This document shows positions 44,305 through 53,859 of a stretch of 64,000 nucleotides of DNA, in pieces. This DNA is from an uncultured Bacteroidota bacterium (GTDB taxonomy: Bacteria > Bacteroidota > Bacteroidia > Bacteroidales > F082). The position numbers and the translations under genes are program-made. The first letter of the stretch is position 1; the number at the start of each line of letters is the position of its first letter. The stretch is taken from contig CAITDJ010000030.1 of assembly GCA_903891085.1 (NCBI GenBank), forward strand, positions 62,001 to 126,000, in the 5' to 3' direction. Under the pieces are notes generated by a model, which worked only from the letters and a program-made list of their open reading frames with translations, was not told the DNA's origin and searched no databases.

Positions 44305-45150
44305 ATGTCTGAAACAGAAAGTCTACAACGAATTGCTAGTCAGGTTCGCCGTGATATCGTGCGGATGGTGCATGCTTGTCAATCAGGCCATCCGGGTGGT
44401 TCGCTTGGTTGTACCGATTATTTAACGGCACTTTATTTTCATGAAATGAAAATTAATCCGGAGATTTTTAAAATGGATGGTGTTGGGGAGGATCTTTTTT
44501 TTCTCTCAAATGGTCATATAAGCCCAGTATTTTATAGTATATTGGCTCGTCGTGGTTACTTTGAAACAGCTGAATTAGGCACTTTCCGTAAGTTGCACTC
44601 CAGGTTACAAGGTCATCCTACCACCCACGAAGGATTGCCGGGAGTGAGAATGTCATCCGGATCACTCGGGCAGGGTATGTCAGTTGCAATTGGAGCTGCC
44701 CAGGCAAAAAAATTGAATAATGATTCATCACTTGTTTTTGTTTTAATGGGTGATGGCGAGCAACAGGAAGGTCAGGTTTGGGAAGCTGCAATTTATGCTG
44801 CTGGTAAAAATGTTGATAATCTCGTAGCTGCGATTGATTTTAATGGCCAACAAATTGATGGTCCAATTTCAAAAGTGATGCCTTTGGGCGATCTGAAAGC
44901 AAAATATGAAGCATTCGGTTGGATTGTTTATCCTCTGAATGGTAACAATATGCAGGAAGTGATAGATACGCTTTCACACGCACGGAAAAATGCATTTCAG
45001 GGAAAACCTCAACTCTTGCTATTGAAAACCGAAATGGGACAAGGAGTTGATTTTATGGTGGGTACGCACAAATGGCACGGGGCTGCCCCGAATGACGAGC
45101 AACTTCGCCTTGCTTTGGCTCAACTTGAAGAAACCTTAGTTGACTATTAA
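44305..45150 (+). CDS. Transketolase, N-terminal subunit
   Basis: 281 residues: the thiamine diphosphate-binding half, with SGHPGGSLGCTDYLTALY and the GDGEQQEGQVWEA cofactor motif. It needs the C-terminal partner encoded 41 bases downstream to transfer two-carbon ketol groups in the non-oxidative pentose phosphate pathway. Split transketolases of this kind are common in Bacteroidota, Clostridia and archaea. Confidence 0.95.
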   Translation: MSETESLQRIASQVRRDIVRMVHACQSGHPGGSLGCTDYLTALYFHEMKINPEIFKMDGVGEDLFFLSNGHISPVFYSILARRGYFETAELGTFRKLHSRLQGHPTTHEGLPGVRMSSGSLGQGMSVAIGAAQAKKLNNDSSLVFVLMGDGEQQEGQVWEAAIYAAGKNVDNLVAAIDFNGQQIDGPISKVMPLGDLKAKYEAFGWIVYPLNGNNMQEVIDTLSHARKNAFQGKPQLLLLKTEMGQGVDFMVGTHKWHGAAPNDEQLRLALAQLEETLVDY

Positions 45151-45191
45151 ACAACAGAATAGCATTACGTTTTAATGTAAAATTATTTTCA

Positions 45192-46142
45192 ATGGAATTT
45201 AAAATTCAGAATTATCAGGATACACGCTCGGGTTTTGGTGCCGGTCTTCATGAAGTTGGTAAATTGAATCCAAAGGTTGTTGCTTTATGCGCCGATTTGA
45301 TCGGGTCGCTTAAGATGGATGCTTTTGTTAAAGATTTTCCGGAACGTTTTTTTCAAACAGGAATATCAGAAGCAAATATGATCGGCATGGCTGCTGGCTT
45401 GACTATTGGCGGTTATATTCCTTTTACAGGAACTTTTGCAAATTTCTCAACGGGACGCGTATATGATCAAATCAGGCAATCGGTTGCTTATTCAGGCAAG
45501 AATGTGAAAATATGTGCTTCACATGCCGGTCTCACGCTGGGTGAAGATGGTGCCACGCATCAGATTCTCGAAGATATCGGTATGATGAAAATGTTACCCG
45601 GAATGACAGTGATTGTTCCATGTGATTATAATCAGACCAGGGCTGCTGTGCATGCAATTGCTGCATTTGATGGACCTGTTTACCTTCGGTTTGGACGCCC
45701 GAAAGTACCGAATTTTACTTCTGAAAGTGAACCATTGATAATCGGAAAAGCCCAATTACTTCAGCAAGGAAGTGATGTGAGTATTTTTGCAACCGGTCAT
45801 CTTGTTTGGAAGGCGATCGAAGCCATTCAATTTCTTGAAAAAGAAGGTATTTCAGCTGAGCTTATTAATATTCATACAATAAAACCATTGGATAATGATG
45901 CAGTTCTTCAATCTGTTGCGAAAACGAAATGTGTTGTTACAGCGGAAGAACACCAACGAAATGGTGGTTTAGGTGATAGTATTGCCCAATTATTGTCACT
46001 GAAAATGCCAACACCAATCGAAATGGTCGCAGTGAATGATCAGTTTGGCCAAAGTGGTACCCCTGAAGAATTGCTTGGATTGTATGGCCTGGAAACAGTA
46101 GATATTGTTCTGGCAGCCAAAAGAGCAATTTCACGTAAATAG
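45192..46142 (+). CDS. Transketolase, C-terminal subunit
   Basis: 316 residues with the pyrimidine-binding domain, including the conserved acid in FQTGISEANMIGMAAGL, and the C-terminal transketolase domain (LLQQGSDVSIFATGHLVW, VVTAEEHQRNGGLG). Completes the enzyme with the preceding gene. Followed after 40 bases by aroK. Confidence 0.95.
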   Translation: MEFKIQNYQDTRSGFGAGLHEVGKLNPKVVALCADLIGSLKMDAFVKDFPERFFQTGISEANMIGMAAGLTIGGYIPFTGTFANFSTGRVYDQIRQSVAYSGKNVKICASHAGLTLGEDGATHQILEDIGMMKMLPGMTVIVPCDYNQTRAAVHAIAAFDGPVYLRFGRPKVPNFTSESEPLIIGKAQLLQQGSDVSIFATGHLVWKAIEAIQFLEKEGISAELINIHTIKPLDNDAVLQSVAKTKCVVTAEEHQRNGGLGDSIAQLLSLKMPTPIEMVAVNDQFGQSGTPEELLGLYGLETVDIVLAAKRAISRK

Positions 46143-46182
46143 TTAATCTACAATTATTAACAATTACCAGCAATTTTTTCAT

Positions 46183-46725
46183 ATGCGAATTTATCTTGTT
46201 GGTTATATGGGTTCCGGCAAAAGTACTGTCTCAAACAAACTCGCTCATCAACTCGGTTATAACTGTTTCGATCTGGATGACCTTTTTGAGCAACGTTTTA
46301 AAATCACTGTTGCTGATTTCTTCACAAAATATGATGAATCCTTATTCAGGCGGCTTGAGAGTCAGTTGCTTAAAGAAACTGCTGTTTTGGATGATGTGGT
46401 AATTGCTACCGGAGGCGGAACACCGTGTTTTTATGATAATATGGAGTGGATGAATAGGTTAGGCCTTACTGTTTTTTTGGAAATCAGTGTGCCGGCGATC
46501 GTTTCACGATTGAATAATTCAAAAAAGAAAAGACCTTTGTTAATGAATAAAACGGAAAGTGAAATCAATAAATTCATCCACGATCATTTACGTCACAGGA
46601 ATATTTACTATTCTCAGGCACAACTCATTGTTCCGGCTGTTTCGATTAATGTACTGAAACTTGAGGAACAAATCCGAAACAACTGGCTTTCAAAATATAA
46701 CTCACACACTTCTTTTGAACAATAG
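46183..46725 (+). CDS. aroK: Shikimate kinase
   Basis: 180 residues. Walker A GYMGSGKST, shikimate-binding FDLDD and FRRLES, and GGGTP. Phosphorylates shikimate in aromatic amino-acid synthesis. Follows the transketolase genes, which supply erythrose 4-phosphate, the precursor of this pathway. Its 3' end overlaps the convergent rlmD gene by 24 bases. Confidence 0.95.
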   Translation: MRIYLVGYMGSGKSTVSNKLAHQLGYNCFDLDDLFEQRFKITVADFFTKYDESLFRRLESQLLKETAVLDDVVIATGGGTPCFYDNMEWMNRLGLTVFLEISVPAIVSRLNNSKKKRPLLMNKTESEINKFIHDHLRHRNIYYSQAQLIVPAVSINVLKLEEQIRNNWLSKYNSHTSFEQ

Positions 46726-48141
46726 GACTACATTCTCCACATGATGCGTTTGGGGAAACATGTCGACAGGTTGCACAGCAATCACGCGGTATTTGCTATC
46801 AAGTAATTGCAGATCACGTGCCTGGGTTGCAGGATTACAACTGATATACACAATTTTTTCCGGTTCAATATTCAGAATCTGATTAATCACCTTTTCATGC
46901 ATACCTGCACGCGGCGGATCAGTAATTATCACATCAGGCTTTCCCTGAGTTTCCACAAAAATATCGCTCAGGACATCTACCATATCGCCACCAAAAAAAA
47001 CTGTATTTCCGATTTTGTTTAAAATTGAATTTTTTTCAGCATCTTCAATTGCTTCAGCAACATATTCAATACCAATTACTTTTCTGACATACCTCGCTAT
47101 ATAGTTGGCAATTGTTCCTGTTCCGGTATATAAATCATATACCAATTCATCACCCTTAAAATCAGCAAAATCAAATGCCGTTTTATACAGGCGTTCTGCT
47201 TGTATAGAGTTGGTTTGATAAAACGAAACCGGACCGATATTGAAATGAAGATTAGCAAACTGATCGGTAGGTGATTTCATCTGCTCAGTTATGTATGGTT
47301 TTCCGTGAAATAATCTGATTTCCAAATCATTAATTATATCATTTTTTTTGGTGTTTACTACCCACATGAGTGAGGTAATTTCCGGAAATGACTGAGCAAT
47401 AAACGGAAGCAGATCATTTTCAACACATTGATCCTCGAAACCAACAACAACTATTACCATTAAATCACCTAAGGTTGTATTACGGATAAGAAGGTTTCTT
47501 AATAATCCGGAATGGTTTCGGGCATCATAAAAGGTGTATTTTTGATTATCAGCGAATTCTTTGATTGCCAATCGAATACGATTGGAAGGATCTGATTGTA
47601 AATGACAATGGTTTATGTTCAGGATGCGGTCAAACATTCCTGGCAGGTGAAAGCCCAAACCTGAAGCAACAGCCGGATTGTTTAAATCTGTCGGAATTCC
47701 ATCCGTAAACCATTTGCGGTTCGAAAAAGTATATTCAAGTTTGTTACGATAATAGAATTGTTCAGTACACCCAATAATCTTATTGATTTCAGGGTATTCA
47801 ATTTTTCCGATGCGTTCAAAATTATCGTTTACCTGTTTCTGTTTATAATGGAGTTGCCATTGATAATCGAGATGTTGCCACTTGCATCCGCCACACATTC
47901 CAAAATGTTCGCAAGCTGGTTTTGTTCTTTGATCAGAAAGGCTTTTAAAGTTGATAATTTTGCCTTCAAAATAATTCCGTTTTTTCTTGAAAACTTCAAT
48001 ATCTACAACATCGCCGGGCGCACCAAATGGAATGAAAACAACTTTGTCATCGGGCTTGGCAACAGCAACACCTTCGGCAGCTGCGTCCACAATGGTTACA
48101 TTTTCGAGGAGTTGGGTTGTTCTTCTGAATTTTTTTGGCAT
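46702..48141 (-). CDS. rlmD: 23S rRNA (uracil(1939)-C5)-methyltransferase, RlmD type
   Basis: 479 residues. N-terminal TRAM domain; iron-sulfur Cys cluster CEHFGMCGGC; S-adenosylmethionine motif VYDLYTGTGTIANYIA; DPPRAGMHE; catalytic Cys in SCNPATQARDL near the end. Related RlmC/RumB enzymes share these features, so position 1939 is the most likely but not the only possible site. Converges on aroK with 24 bases shared. Confidence 0.9.
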   Translation of the reverse strand: MPKKFRRTTQLLENVTIVDAAAEGVAVAKPDDKVVFIPFGAPGDVVDIEVFKKKRNYFEGKIINFKSLSDQRTKPACEHFGMCGGCKWQHLDYQWQLHYKQKQVNDNFERIGKIEYPEINKIIGCTEQFYYRNKLEYTFSNRKWFTDGIPTDLNNPAVASGLGFHLPGMFDRILNINHCHLQSDPSNRIRLAIKEFADNQKYTFYDARNHSGLLRNLLIRNTTLGDLMVIVVVGFEDQCVENDLLPFIAQSFPEITSLMWVVNTKKNDIINDLEIRLFHGKPYITEQMKSPTDQFANLHFNIGPVSFYQTNSIQAERLYKTAFDFADFKGDELVYDLYTGTGTIANYIARYVRKVIGIEYVAEAIEDAEKNSILNKIGNTVFFGGDMVDVLSDIFVETQGKPDVIITDPPRAGMHEKVINQILNIEPEKIVYISCNPATQARDLQLLDSKYRVIAVQPVDMFPQTHHVENVVLLFKRSV

Positions 48142-48159
48142 CTATGTTTGATTAGGCGG

Positions 48160-48167
48160 CAAATTTA
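48160..48167 (-). promoter_or_regulatory. -7 promoter element for rlmD
   Basis: TAAATTTG on the minus strand, 19 bases before its start codon. Confidence 0.5.
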
Positions 48168-48226
48168 ATCAAAAGTGAGGATTGACCGCGTTAATTTGTC
48201 GGGAGGACGGGGTAATTTATATTGTT

Positions 48227-48258
48227 TTTGCTTCCTGAATTAATTGTGGCTAAATTTG
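48227..48258 (+). promoter_or_regulatory. Strong promoter for nnrE/nnrD
   Basis: TTTG (48227-48230), a 20-base spacer and TAAATTTG (48251-48258) match the Bacteroidota consensus fully. The start codon is 25 bases downstream. Confidence 0.7.
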
Positions 48259-48283
48259 TAAAAGACATATAATAAAACCTGTG

Positions 48284-49804
48284 ATGAAAATACTGAATGT
48301 GAATCAGATAAGGGAAGCAGATAACTATACCATAAAAAATGAGCCAATTGACTCGATCCATCTGATGGAAAGGGCAGCTGCTTCATCGTTCGATCGTATA
48401 AAAGTCAGTTTATCCTTGTCAAGGCAAATCAGGATTTTTTGTGGTTCGGGAAACAATGGTGGCGATGGGCTGGCCTTATCACGAATGTTGATTCAGGCCG
48501 GTTATCAAGTTCAAACCTATCTAATTAAATCATCGGAAAATTATTCAGATGATTGTCAGATGAATCTAAATCGATTGAAAGAAATTACAGATAATCAAGT
48601 ATATGAAATGTTTTCGGCAAGCGATTTTCCGGATATCAAGTCAGAAGATCTTGTTGTCGATGCAATTTTTGGATCGGGATTAAGCAGAAGTGTTGAAGGA
48701 ATTGCTGCCCAATTGATAAAACATATCAATGAAAGCGGTGCAGTTATTATTTCAATTGATATTCCATCCGGTTTAATGGTCGATCAAGCAATTGATTTTC
48801 ACACTGCCGCTGTAATTCATGCTGATTATACCTTCACATTTCAATTTCCAAAACTGGCATTTTTGTTTCCTGAAAATGAGATCATTGTTGGACAATGGGA
48901 GGTGTTGCCCATTGGTTTGCATCCTGGTTATTTGAAGTCAGTGACTGTAAAAGATAATTTCATGTCATCGGATGAGGTGAGATTGATATTAAAAAAGCGG
49001 GCAAAATATTCGCATAAAGGAAGTTTTGGTCATGCACTACTGATTGCCGGTTCTGAGGGCAAGTTGGGGGCAGCCATGTTGGCTGCCAAATCTTGTTTGC
49101 GTGCCGGTGCAGGTCTACTTCATGTGCATCTGTCTGGCTCTGCAGCCATGCCATTACAAACTGCAATTCCGGAAGCGATGCTTAGTTTGGATCAATCTAA
49201 AACATGTTTTAGCCATATTCCTGATTTGGCAGGATTTAATGCAATTGGTGTTGGACCCGGAATAGGGACAAGTGATGAAACTTCCAAAGCACTCAAATTA
49301 CTCATTCAGGAAGTCAAATTTCCGGTGGTATTTGATGCCGATGCGTTGAATATATTATCAGAAAACAAAACATGGTTAGCGTTTTTGCCTGAAGGAAGTA
49401 TTTTGACTCCCCATCCAAAAGAATTTGAACGACTTGTTGGTAAATGGTCGAATAGTTTCGAGAAGCTGCAGTTACAAAAGGAATTATCGGCAAAATACAA
49501 TCTGATCGTCGTTGTAAAAGGAGCACACACATCAATTACTGATCCATTTGGTAATTGCTGGTTCAATTCCACCGGAAATCCCGGGATGGCAACCGGTGGA
49601 AGCGGTGATGTGCTAACCGGAATCATCCTTGGGTTGTTGGCGCAGCATTATCAGCCTATCGAAGCAGCAAAACTTGGTGTGTATCTGCATGGACTTGCCG
49701 GAGATATTGCCGCTGAGAATTGGGGATTCGAAAGTTTGATCGCTTCTGATATTACTGAAAACCTTGGTAAGGCTTATAAAAAACTGGCCGACTCAGTTAT
49801 TTAA
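48284..49804 (+). CDS. nnrD: Bifunctional NAD(P)HX epimerase / ADP-dependent NAD(P)HX dehydratase
   Basis: 506 residues. Repairs hydrated NADH and NADPH. The N-terminal YjeF_N epimerase (to about 215) has GSGNNGGDGLALSRML. The C-terminal ribokinase-like dehydratase (from about 225) has AKLGAAMLAAK-type and the phosphate-binding NPGMATGGSGDVLTGII with the catalytic Asp. Both activities are in one chain, as in E. coli Nnr. GTG at 48281 precedes the chosen ATG at 48284 directly. Confidence 0.94.
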   Translation: MKILNVNQIREADNYTIKNEPIDSIHLMERAAASSFDRIKVSLSLSRQIRIFCGSGNNGGDGLALSRMLIQAGYQVQTYLIKSSENYSDDCQMNLNRLKEITDNQVYEMFSASDFPDIKSEDLVVDAIFGSGLSRSVEGIAAQLIKHINESGAVIISIDIPSGLMVDQAIDFHTAAVIHADYTFTFQFPKLAFLFPENEIIVGQWEVLPIGLHPGYLKSVTVKDNFMSSDEVRLILKKRAKYSHKGSFGHALLIAGSEGKLGAAMLAAKSCLRAGAGLLHVHLSGSAAMPLQTAIPEAMLSLDQSKTCFSHIPDLAGFNAIGVGPGIGTSDETSKALKLLIQEVKFPVVFDADALNILSENKTWLAFLPEGSILTPHPKEFERLVGKWSNSFEKLQLQKELSAKYNLIVVVKGAHTSITDPFGNCWFNSTGNPGMATGGSGDVLTGIILGLLAQHYQPIEAAKLGVYLHGLAGDIAAENWGFESLIASDITENLGKAYKKLADSVI

Positions 49805-49898
49805 TATCCTAAAATTCAGATATATAGTTTAATCAAATGCTTATTCAGTAACGATTGGCATAAGTGAAATCACACCTTCAGCTTTGGCCTTTACTTAC

Positions 49899-51059
49899 TT
49901 AAAGCGCATTCTCCAAAATTTTGCGACTAATTTCCAACGTCAGATCCTTCGATTCGGATAGTCCTGTGAAACCTTTCGATTTCAGACCATTGATAACTTT
50001 TTCGATATCTTCAGCCTTAATTCCATAATCTGATAATCTTGTTTTGATACCAAGGCTCTCGAAGAAATCACGGGTCTTTGAAATCGCAAGATTGATTTTA
50101 ATATCATCGTTTATTTCTGTGATTCCCCATACCCTTTCAGCAAACTGCATTAATTTATCCCGTTTTTTATCTTTTCTGATTTCCCATAACGATGGCAATA
50201 CAATGGCCAATGATTTCGCGTGATCAATACCAAAATGAGCAGTCAATTCATGACCAATCATATGGGTGCTCCAATCCTGAGGAACTCCGGAACCAATCAA
50301 TCCATTTAATGCCATGGTTGCATTCCAGACAAGATTGGCTCTCAAATCGTAATCCATTGGATTATCAATTGTTTTTTTGCCAATTTCGATAAGATTCTTC
50401 AATATTCCTTCGGCTGTGTTGTCCTGAAATGCGCCTGCAACCGGATAGGTAACATATTGCTCAATCACATGAACAAAAGCATCCACTACACCATTGGCTA
50501 TTTGGGTTGCTGGCAATGTAAATGTGAGTGAAGGATCGAGAAACGAAAATTTTGGATAGGTGAGGGGACTCATCACAACAAATTTACTATCGCCATAACT
50601 AATCACAGCACCAGCATTCATCTCTGAGCCTGTTGCAGGCAAGGTCAGGACTGTGCCAAAAGGAATTGCCTTAATTTGTGGAACCGCTCCAAATCCTTTG
50701 AATAATAAAGTGAGTGAGTCACTTTTCGAACAGGTTGAGGCAAGGGAAACAAACTTTGTTCCATCAATAACTGAACCACCTCCAACGGCAAGCAGAAACT
50801 CAACATCAAGCTTTTTGACCATATCCACCGCATTCATAAGCGTTTCATAATGTGGGTTTGGTTCTATCCCTCCAAATTCAAATAAAGTACGGTTAGGTAA
50901 AGCTGATTTTACTTTTTCCAACGTTCCAAATCTAACAACACTGCCACCACCAAACAAGATCAGTACCTTAACTCCTTCAGGAATTACTTTCGAAAGTTCG
51001 TTTAAGCGATCTTTTCCGAAAAAAATCTGGGTGGGATTATAAAAATTGAAATTATACAT
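49899..51059 (-). CDS. Iron-containing alcohol dehydrogenase (YqhD/BdhA type)
   Basis: 386 residues. NAD(P)-binding LAVGGGSVIDGTKF and metal-ligand segments VVDAFVHVIEQ and MIGHELTAHFGIDHAKSL. The GGGS-V-D-x-T pattern belongs to the butanol dehydrogenase/YqhD group, usually NADPH-dependent and active on aldehydes. Likely a fermentation or aldehyde-detoxification enzyme. Single gene. Confidence 0.94.
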   Translation of the reverse strand: MYNFNFYNPTQIFFGKDRLNELSKVIPEGVKVLILFGGGSVVRFGTLEKVKSALPNRTLFEFGGIEPNPHYETLMNAVDMVKKLDVEFLLAVGGGSVIDGTKFVSLASTCSKSDSLTLLFKGFGAVPQIKAIPFGTVLTLPATGSEMNAGAVISYGDSKFVVMSPLTYPKFSFLDPSLTFTLPATQIANGVVDAFVHVIEQYVTYPVAGAFQDNTAEGILKNLIEIGKKTIDNPMDYDLRANLVWNATMALNGLIGSGVPQDWSTHMIGHELTAHFGIDHAKSLAIVLPSLWEIRKDKKRDKLMQFAERVWGITEINDDIKINLAISKTRDFFESLGIKTRLSDYGIKAEDIEKVINGLKSKGFTGLSESKDLTLEISRKILENAL

Positions 51060-51515
51060 TGTGTTTTTTCTTAAGGTTAATGAGTTACGAAGTTAGACTT
51101 TTTGGGAAGAATTACGAAAAAAGTATGGTTATCTTTTTCAAAATTTTCAATAAACGCCGGTCAAATATTTAATAATCATATCTTAAATAACAGTAGGACA
51201 CCATTTTGAAATAATTGTTTTCGTTATTCTATTTGCAATTTTAATGAAGGATTAGCTGTCTTGTGAAAAAAAAATGAGAAATATTTAGATTATTTGAAAC
51301 TAAACATATTATCTTTACAATTGAAAAGTTAATTTGAAGAATTGAGAATCACTAAACAATTAAAAATCAATGATATATGTTTTTATTGTAATTGATGGTG
51401 GTCTGGTTTGAAAAGAAATAACAAATTTAGTAAATGGTTAATTGGGTGATATTCTGTGTTATAACATAATTTTAATAATTTAAAATCAACAATTGTTAAT
51501 CTAAAATCAATCCAA
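51060..51515. other. 456-base AT-rich gap upstream of the PKD-like lipoprotein
   Basis: No ORF or RNA gene is seen. It contains TATCTTTA at 51310-51317, one mismatch from the -7 consensus, which would give a 5' leader of about 190 bases for the gene at 51516. Near the start codon are the palindrome ACAATTGT and two copies of TAAAATCAA about 22 bases apart. No strong hairpin was found by eye. Confidence 0.4.
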
Positions 51516-52178
51516 ATGAAAAACAAAACTTTACCAATTCTTGTTATTCTGGCTATGGTTATTGCCTTTGCGGGTACATCCTGCAAAAAAGAAGCCACAA
51601 ATGCTAGTCCGGTTATTACTTCCGTTTTAGTGAATCCAGGCAGCGTAAATGCAAACGCTACTACTACTGTTACAGTAACCGCCACCGATCCTGACGGTGA
51701 TGCACTTACCTATAGCTATACTCCTAATGGTGGAGCAATTTCAGGAAGTGGAGCTAGTGCTGTTTGGACAGCGCCTTCGACCGAAGGATCATATTCAGTT
51801 AGTGTAACTGTTACTGACGGCAAAGGTGGTACCGCCACTATGAGTGGAAGTTTGGTTGTTTTGCCAGCAGCTGCTTATGTGCCAACATTTTCATCTACTT
51901 CTATGGCAATTGATGCTACCACAATCGATTTCTATATCACTTGCACCAGTGACGATTACGACCTCGTTAAAGTGGATGTTATTTATCCTGGTGGGCTTGG
52001 AACAGAGACGTATACAGGTCCTTTGAATATGACGATGAATAGCCCAATTACTTTCCCAAATTACTTTACGAGGATGTCAGGCACCTGGACATTTAAGATT
52101 ACTGGAACAATAAGTAGTGGAACTCATATTGGGACTTCATTTTTAGCGACAACAACTGTAAGTGTCTCTGGGAAGTAA
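51516..52178 (+). CDS. Lipoprotein with PKD/cadherin-like domain
   Basis: 220 residues. Lipobox in AGTSCKKE. Residues about 33-115 form a PKD-like or Big-type domain (VSVTVTDGKGGTATMSGSLVV) of low complexity rich in Thr, Ser, Ala. The last 100 residues are a second beta domain of unknown type. No T9SS signal, so it is lipid-anchored. Function unknown. Long leader upstream and a clear terminator at 52303-52336. Confidence 0.75.
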   Translation: MKNKTLPILVILAMVIAFAGTSCKKEATNASPVITSVLVNPGSVNANATTTVTVTATDPDGDALTYSYTPNGGAISGSGASAVWTAPSTEGSYSVSVTVTDGKGGTATMSGSLVVLPAAAYVPTFSSTSMAIDATTIDFYITCTSDDYDLVKVDVIYPGGLGTETYTGPLNMTMNSPITFPNYFTRMSGTWTFKITGTISSGTHIGTSFLATTTVSVSGK

Positions 52179-52302
52179 GGCTTTGTTTAATTTCATGCTT
52201 AATGAAGGCCAGGCAGTTAATTGTTCCGTTGATTTGTTCATTGTTTTTTAAATGATTCCTAATTAGCCGGAATTAATCCACATTTTAAAAATTTATAAAA
52301 AT

Positions 52303-52336
52303 AGAGTTGCTTTCAACGTAAAGCAGCTCTTTTTTT
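52303..52336 (+). terminator. Intrinsic terminator after the PKD-like lipoprotein gene
   Basis: AGAGTTGCTTT pairs with AAAGCAGCTCT (one G-U pair) around a 6-base loop, followed by seven T. The 3' untranslated part is about 125 bases. Confidence 0.8.
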
Positions 52337-52395
52337 AGTGACTTGAATTGTATTGTGATAAAACTTTGTGAACCAGAAATGTAAATATTCAAGGA

Positions 52396-53811
52396 TTATT
52401 TCTTTATAAACATCTGGTTTGTAATTGTTCGCTTATAATAGGCCTGGATAATGTAGTTTCCTTGTTTCAACTCATCAATACTAATCGGAAAGGTGGAACA
52501 ATGATCAAACGTTTTAATTAAAGTGCCCGATTCAGCGATAAAATCAATGTGTTCAGGAAACTGATTCAAGGTTCCAACCTTGAAGTACAGTTGATCTGAA
52601 GATGGATTTGGGTAAAAATAACCTGTTTTCGTTTTATCAGGTGATTCTTCAATGCCTTGTGTCAACTGAAACAACCATTTGACTGCTTCTGAAAATTGCT
52701 GTTTCCAGGAAGCCTCGTTGTGTTGACCACCCGGCACTACTTTCACACGAATGTTTGATGCTGATAACCCTGAATTTTGCAGCAGTGTTGCCATTTCCTG
52801 CATATCCGGAACCATATCACTATCACCCTCATTATTACCACACATCATATAGGCTCGAACCGAAGTGGGATTGAAATGCTCGGTTGTATAAGAAAAGACA
52901 GTATCTGAAAACCAATAAGATGGTGAGAAAATACCTATTTTACTAAAGATTTCAGGGTAAGCAACCATCGCATAATGCGAGATCAAACCTCCGAGAGAAC
53001 TCCCCATTATTCCGGTAGATTCGGCATCCACAAGGGTTCGGTAATGTGAATCAATATAGGGTTTTAATGTTTCTGCAATAAATGCAGTGTATTTTTCGCC
53101 ATCGCCACCACCATAATGATTATTCTTCCAGGGTGTATACTCATCAATACGGTTGGAACCTCCATTGTCGATTCCCACGACAATGGGTACATTATAACCC
53201 TGGTTATACAAAGCATTTAGTGATTCGTCAACTTCCCATTCGCCTGAAAATGAAGTTTTAACATCAAATAAATTCTGGCCATCATGCATATACAATACCG
53301 GATATGATGTCGAAGTCGTATCATAATCGGGTGGTAAATATATCCAGATACGGCGCGTACGATTCAATTGAGGCATGGCAAAATCTTCACTCATAATGTG
53401 AACATTTGGAGCAGCTGTGCTGTTTCCTCCAGCGCCATCCATATCCTCCCAGCCTAAAATCGTGATTTCAAATGTTTGTCCATTTCCGTAATTAAAAGTG
53501 CGATTAGGAATAAAGGTGCCGTTTTCAGTACCTTCGACCGATTCCCAGCTTCCCCGCGTAAATTTAAACTCAATACTGCCCGATCCGGCGGGCAATGTGA
53601 TTTCGGGTTGATTGGCATCATTCAACGTCAACGTATATGCCGGATCTCCTGGACTCCAGCCATTGAAACTTCCGGCTATGAAAATAGTTGCATTTTGAGG
53701 TGTTGAACCGGGGAATGAAACTATTTTAAATGTTACCTGAGCCTGAATGCCTGAAGCATAAAGTAACAGGAAGAAAAAAGCAGCGAAGGAAACGAGTGAT
53801 TTCATTGCCAA
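52396..53811 (-). CDS. Secreted esterase (Esterase D/Fes type) with T9SS sorting domain
   Basis: 471 residues. Signal peptide to about 24, an N-terminal beta domain resembling carbohydrate-binding module 48 (ATIFIAGSFNGWSPGDPAYT), then an alpha/beta-hydrolase of the putative esterase family, with nucleophile in IMGSSLGGLISHY and His in GGQHNEASW. The C-terminal 80 residues (GYFYPNPSSDQLYFKV to MFIKK) are a type A T9SS sorting domain. Similar enzymes cleave feruloyl, acetyl or siderophore esters; substrate unknown. Confidence 0.92.
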   Translation of the reverse strand: MAMKSLVSFAAFFFLLLYASGIQAQVTFKIVSFPGSTPQNATIFIAGSFNGWSPGDPAYTLTLNDANQPEITLPAGSGSIEFKFTRGSWESVEGTENGTFIPNRTFNYGNGQTFEITILGWEDMDGAGGNSTAAPNVHIMSEDFAMPQLNRTRRIWIYLPPDYDTTSTSYPVLYMHDGQNLFDVKTSFSGEWEVDESLNALYNQGYNVPIVVGIDNGGSNRIDEYTPWKNNHYGGGDGEKYTAFIAETLKPYIDSHYRTLVDAESTGIMGSSLGGLISHYAMVAYPEIFSKIGIFSPSYWFSDTVFSYTTEHFNPTSVRAYMMCGNNEGDSDMVPDMQEMATLLQNSGLSASNIRVKVVPGGQHNEASWKQQFSEAVKWLFQLTQGIEESPDKTKTGYFYPNPSSDQLYFKVGTLNQFPEHIDFIAESGTLIKTFDHCSTFPISIDELKQGNYIIQAYYKRTITNQMFIKK

Positions 53812-53859
53812 TTTGTTTTTGATTTATAAAAAACCGATTAATCGAAATGAATTCATTCA

